Shown piece after piece: positions 62,498 through 64,000 of a DNA stretch of 64,000 bases. Made by a program: the position numbers and the translations under genes. Within the stretch, counting starts at the first letter, position 1. Each line of letters opens with the position of its first letter. This DNA is from Rhodanobacter sp. FDAARGOS 1247 (GTDB lineage Bacteria > Pseudomonadota > Gammaproteobacteria > Xanthomonadales > Rhodanobacteraceae). The notes beneath the pieces are model-generated. The model had not been told where the DNA came from. It ran no database searches and worked only from the letters and a program-made list of their open reading frames with translations. The stretch spans positions 2,852,001 through 2,916,000 of the forward strand of contig NZ_CP069535.1 of the NCBI RefSeq assembly GCF_016889805.1. Direction: 5' to 3'.

Positions 62498-62671
62498 TCA
62501 AAGGCTCGGGCGACCCTGCCTCGACTCGATTTTTCGCCAGATCCACACCGTGATGCCCATGAACAGGGCATTTAGGAGCAGCCAATATTCGCCAGCCATG
62601 ACTCTGCAGATCGGCGGAAATATGAAAGCGCCGGACACAAAGATGAACAGTGGGAGGATTGTAGTTTTCAC
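62498..62671 (-). CDS. Small membrane protein
   Basis: 57 residues starting at GTG 62671 with an excellent SD (AAGGAG, 6 nt). Two hydrophobic segments: TTILPLFIFVSGAFIFPPI and YWLLLNALFMGITVWIW, with a short Arg/Lys-rich end. No family recognised. Small two-segment proteins next to bacteriocin genes are often immunity proteins; this is inference from position between the bacteriocin-like peptide and the metalloprotease gene. Confidence 0.65.
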   Translation of the reverse strand: MKTTILPLFIFVSGAFIFPPICRVMAGEYWLLLNALFMGITVWIWRKIESRQGRPSL

Positions 62672-62728
62672 GAAAATCTCCTTGCAAATTGAGGATCCCC
62701 CACCTCACGATGAGGAATCAAAATCGGA

Positions 62729-62962
62729 TCAACCCAAGGGAGTCACACCAATACCGAAGTCCATGTATCCGATATTGCCGTTGGCATAGCCCCCACTGAT
62801 CGAGTTGGCCGCGTCGCCACCGACGATGCACCCCGCAGCTGCTCCCCACGGACCAAGTTCCGAAAGCATCGCTCCGCCAATGGCGCAACCGATGGTCTCC
62901 GAGCTAACCATTTGCAGACCACCGGAAACGTTGTGAATTTCCTTCGCAATCAAGTCTTTCAT
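62729..62962 (-). CDS. Bacteriocin-like double-glycine peptide
   Basis: 77 residues, ATG 62962 with GGAAG upstream. Leader MKDLIAKEIHNVSGG (15) ends in Gly-Gly. Core of 62 residues, Gly/Ala-rich and hydrophobic: ETIGCAIGGAML, GPWGAAAGCIVGGDAANS (Cys26 and Cys45 in the precursor), then SGGYANGNIGYMDFGIG. GxxxG-like spacing fits two-peptide class II bacteriocins, although it is unlike the Thr-rich peptides of the same locus. It lies between HlyD and the exporter. Confidence 0.8.
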   Translation of the reverse strand: MKDLIAKEIHNVSGGLQMVSSETIGCAIGGAMLSELGPWGAAAGCIVGGDAANSISGGYANGNIGYMDFGIGVTPLG

Positions 62963-63074
62963 ATCATTCTTCCTGTTGATGGCAGTAGACCCTGCCGGTG
63001 TTAGTCGTCGATCTGACAACCAAATCTTGAGTCTCGTTTTCAATATCCTTGCCCAACCATTTTGTCAGGCGCGC

Positions 63075-64000
63075 TCAACCGCGCGACTCGTCTTCTCCCA
63101 GTTGATGGGCCATGCCGTACAGTGGCTCGAACACCCACTCGATCAGGCGACGACGTTCCATCAGCACGTCGGCCTCCAGAGCCATTCCGGGCTTGACCGG
63201 CTCGGGCCGCCCGTAAGCCATCACCTGCTGGCTGTCCAGCTTCACTTCGATGCGATACAGCGGCTCGCGTGGCTGCTGCCCGATCAGGGCATTGATCTCC
63301 GCCACGCCCAGAGCGCTGCGCGAGATGTCGCTGACCCTGCCGTACTGCTGGCCGAACTTCTGGTAGGGGAACGCCTGGTAGCGCAAGACCACCCGGCTGC
63401 CCGGTTCGATGAAGCCGATGGCCCGGCTCGGCACCAGCAACTGCGCCTGCAGCGAGGAGCCCGCCGGAAGGATGGAAAGCAGCGGCTGGCCGGCGGCGAC
63501 CATCTGCCCCTCCTTCAACAGCACGGTGGAAACCACGCCATCGCGCGGCGCGCGCAACACCACCGCCCGCTGCATTTCGTTTTGCGCCGTCGACTGGGCC
63601 AGGGCGGCGAGTTGTCGTTCGGTTTCGTTGCGCTTGCCTGCCTCGTCCAGCGGCAGGCGCGCCAGCTGCTGTTGTGCCTCGTCGAACTGCTGGCGGGCAT
63701 CGAGTTGCTGGCGCAGCAGCGTCTTGTATTGCGCCTGTGCGTTCAGCACCGCCGCTTCCTGCTGCTGGATCTGCACCGCAGATACGAAGCCCCGTGCGGC
63801 CAGCGGCTTGATCTTCACCAGCATCTGCCGGTTGCTGGTCACCTGTTGCTGCTGGATCGCCAGCTGCCCCGCGATCTGGGCCAGCTGGCCCTGCAACAGG
63901 GCCATCCGCGACTGCAGGGCGTCGCCCTGCTGCTCGCCCAGTTGCTGCTGATTGACCAGATCGGCCTGCAGGCGCGCGCGCTGGATCTCCAGCTGCCTGC
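63075..64000 (-). CDS. HlyD-family membrane fusion protein (partial)
   Basis: Cut by the window edge; the N-terminal part lies beyond 64000. At least 308 residues are visible. Coiled-coil region rich in Gln/Leu (QLAQIAGQLAIQQQQ, AGKRNETERQLAALAQST), then the lipoyl/barrel part with VVLRAPRDGVVSTVLLKEGQMVAAGQPLLSI and VPSRAIGFIEPGSRVVLRY. Links a C39 ABC exporter to an outer-membrane channel, as in CvaA/HlyD. The outer-membrane protein itself is not in the window. Confidence 0.93.
   Translation of the reverse strand, partial: RQLEIQRARLQADLVNQQQLGEQQGDALQSRMALLQGQLAQIAGQLAIQQQQVTSNRQMLVKIKPLAARGFVSAVQIQQQEAAVLNAQAQYKTLLRQQLDARQQFDEAQQQLARLPLDEAGKRNETERQLAALAQSTAQNEMQRAVVLRAPRDGVVSTVLLKEGQMVAAGQPLLSILPAGSSLQAQLLVPSRAIGFIEPGSRVVLRYQAFPYQKFGQQYGRVSDISRSALGVAEINALIGQQPREPLYRIEVKLDSQQVMAYGRPEPVKPGMALEADVLMERRRLIEWVFEPLYGMAHQLGEDESRG

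Noticed and set aside
62316..62708. Minus-strand open frame of 130 codons overlapping the small membrane protein
   Set aside because: It has no convincing SD, and the alternative frame at 62498-62671 has a perfect SD and membrane segments.
1..64000. tRNA, rRNA or riboswitch genes
   Set aside because: No segment with tRNA cloverleaf landmarks or rRNA core sequence was noticed by eye; a covariance-model scan could still find small RNAs.

Overview
The window is high-GC DNA from a gammaproteobacterium. Gene content and order point to the Xanthomonadales/Lysobacterales, most likely Rhodanobacteraceae (Rhodanobacter/Dyella/Luteibacter type). The best evidence is the run kdsD-kdsC-lptCAB-rpoN-hpf-hprK-rapZ-EIIA(Man)-HPr-EI, together with relA, hrpA, yoaA and dps of the same cast. 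No rRNA, tRNA or CRISPR array was seen.

Layout. 1-3.6 kb: Kdo synthesis and LPS transport. 3.7-10.5 kb: sigma-54, hibernation factor and a regulatory phosphotransferase system with HPr kinase; a nested palindromic element of about 290 bp lies between EIIA and HPr and reaches to within 4 nt of the HPr start. 10.7-19.4 kb: a secreted two-repeat protein, a YeiE/YeiH-like pair, an EF-hand protein, tsaB-creD, an ABC-F ATPase and a signal peptidase I. 19.5-34 kb: accessory metabolism under many regulators: an AraC protein with membrane domain, a LysR-controlled DoxX/dioxygenase/esterase set resembling quinone detoxification, an SDR/AraC pair, a 35-bp tandem repeat, a NarL-type two-component system, and a run of hydrolases and a reductase. 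34-41.5 kb: two coupled DUF2384-like small proteins, an MFS transporter, a secreted hydrolase, YoaA helicase and a MAPEG protein. 41.5-56 kb: PBP1b, TPR protein, RelA, HrpA (carrying an in-frame repeat insertion), Dps and an LTA-synthase-type phosphotransferase.

56.4-64 kb, all on the minus strand, is the most unusual part: an export and peptide locus. Read 5' to 3' it holds an HlyD adaptor (cut by the window edge), a bacteriocin-like double-glycine peptide, a small membrane protein, a DUF3267-like HExxH membrane metalloprotease, a C39-peptidase ABC exporter, and then a duplicated module. Each copy of the module is a 48-residue double-glycine peptide with a Thr-rich, two-Cys core followed by a periplasmic ClpP-like protein. 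The second copy is interrupted by a decayed IS5-type transposase. The two 5' leaders share two palindromes whose arms or spacers differ but whose pairing is kept, and each peptide is followed by the same hairpin. The exporter probably cleaves and exports all three peptides. The role of the Thr-rich peptides and of the ClpP-like partners is not known to me.
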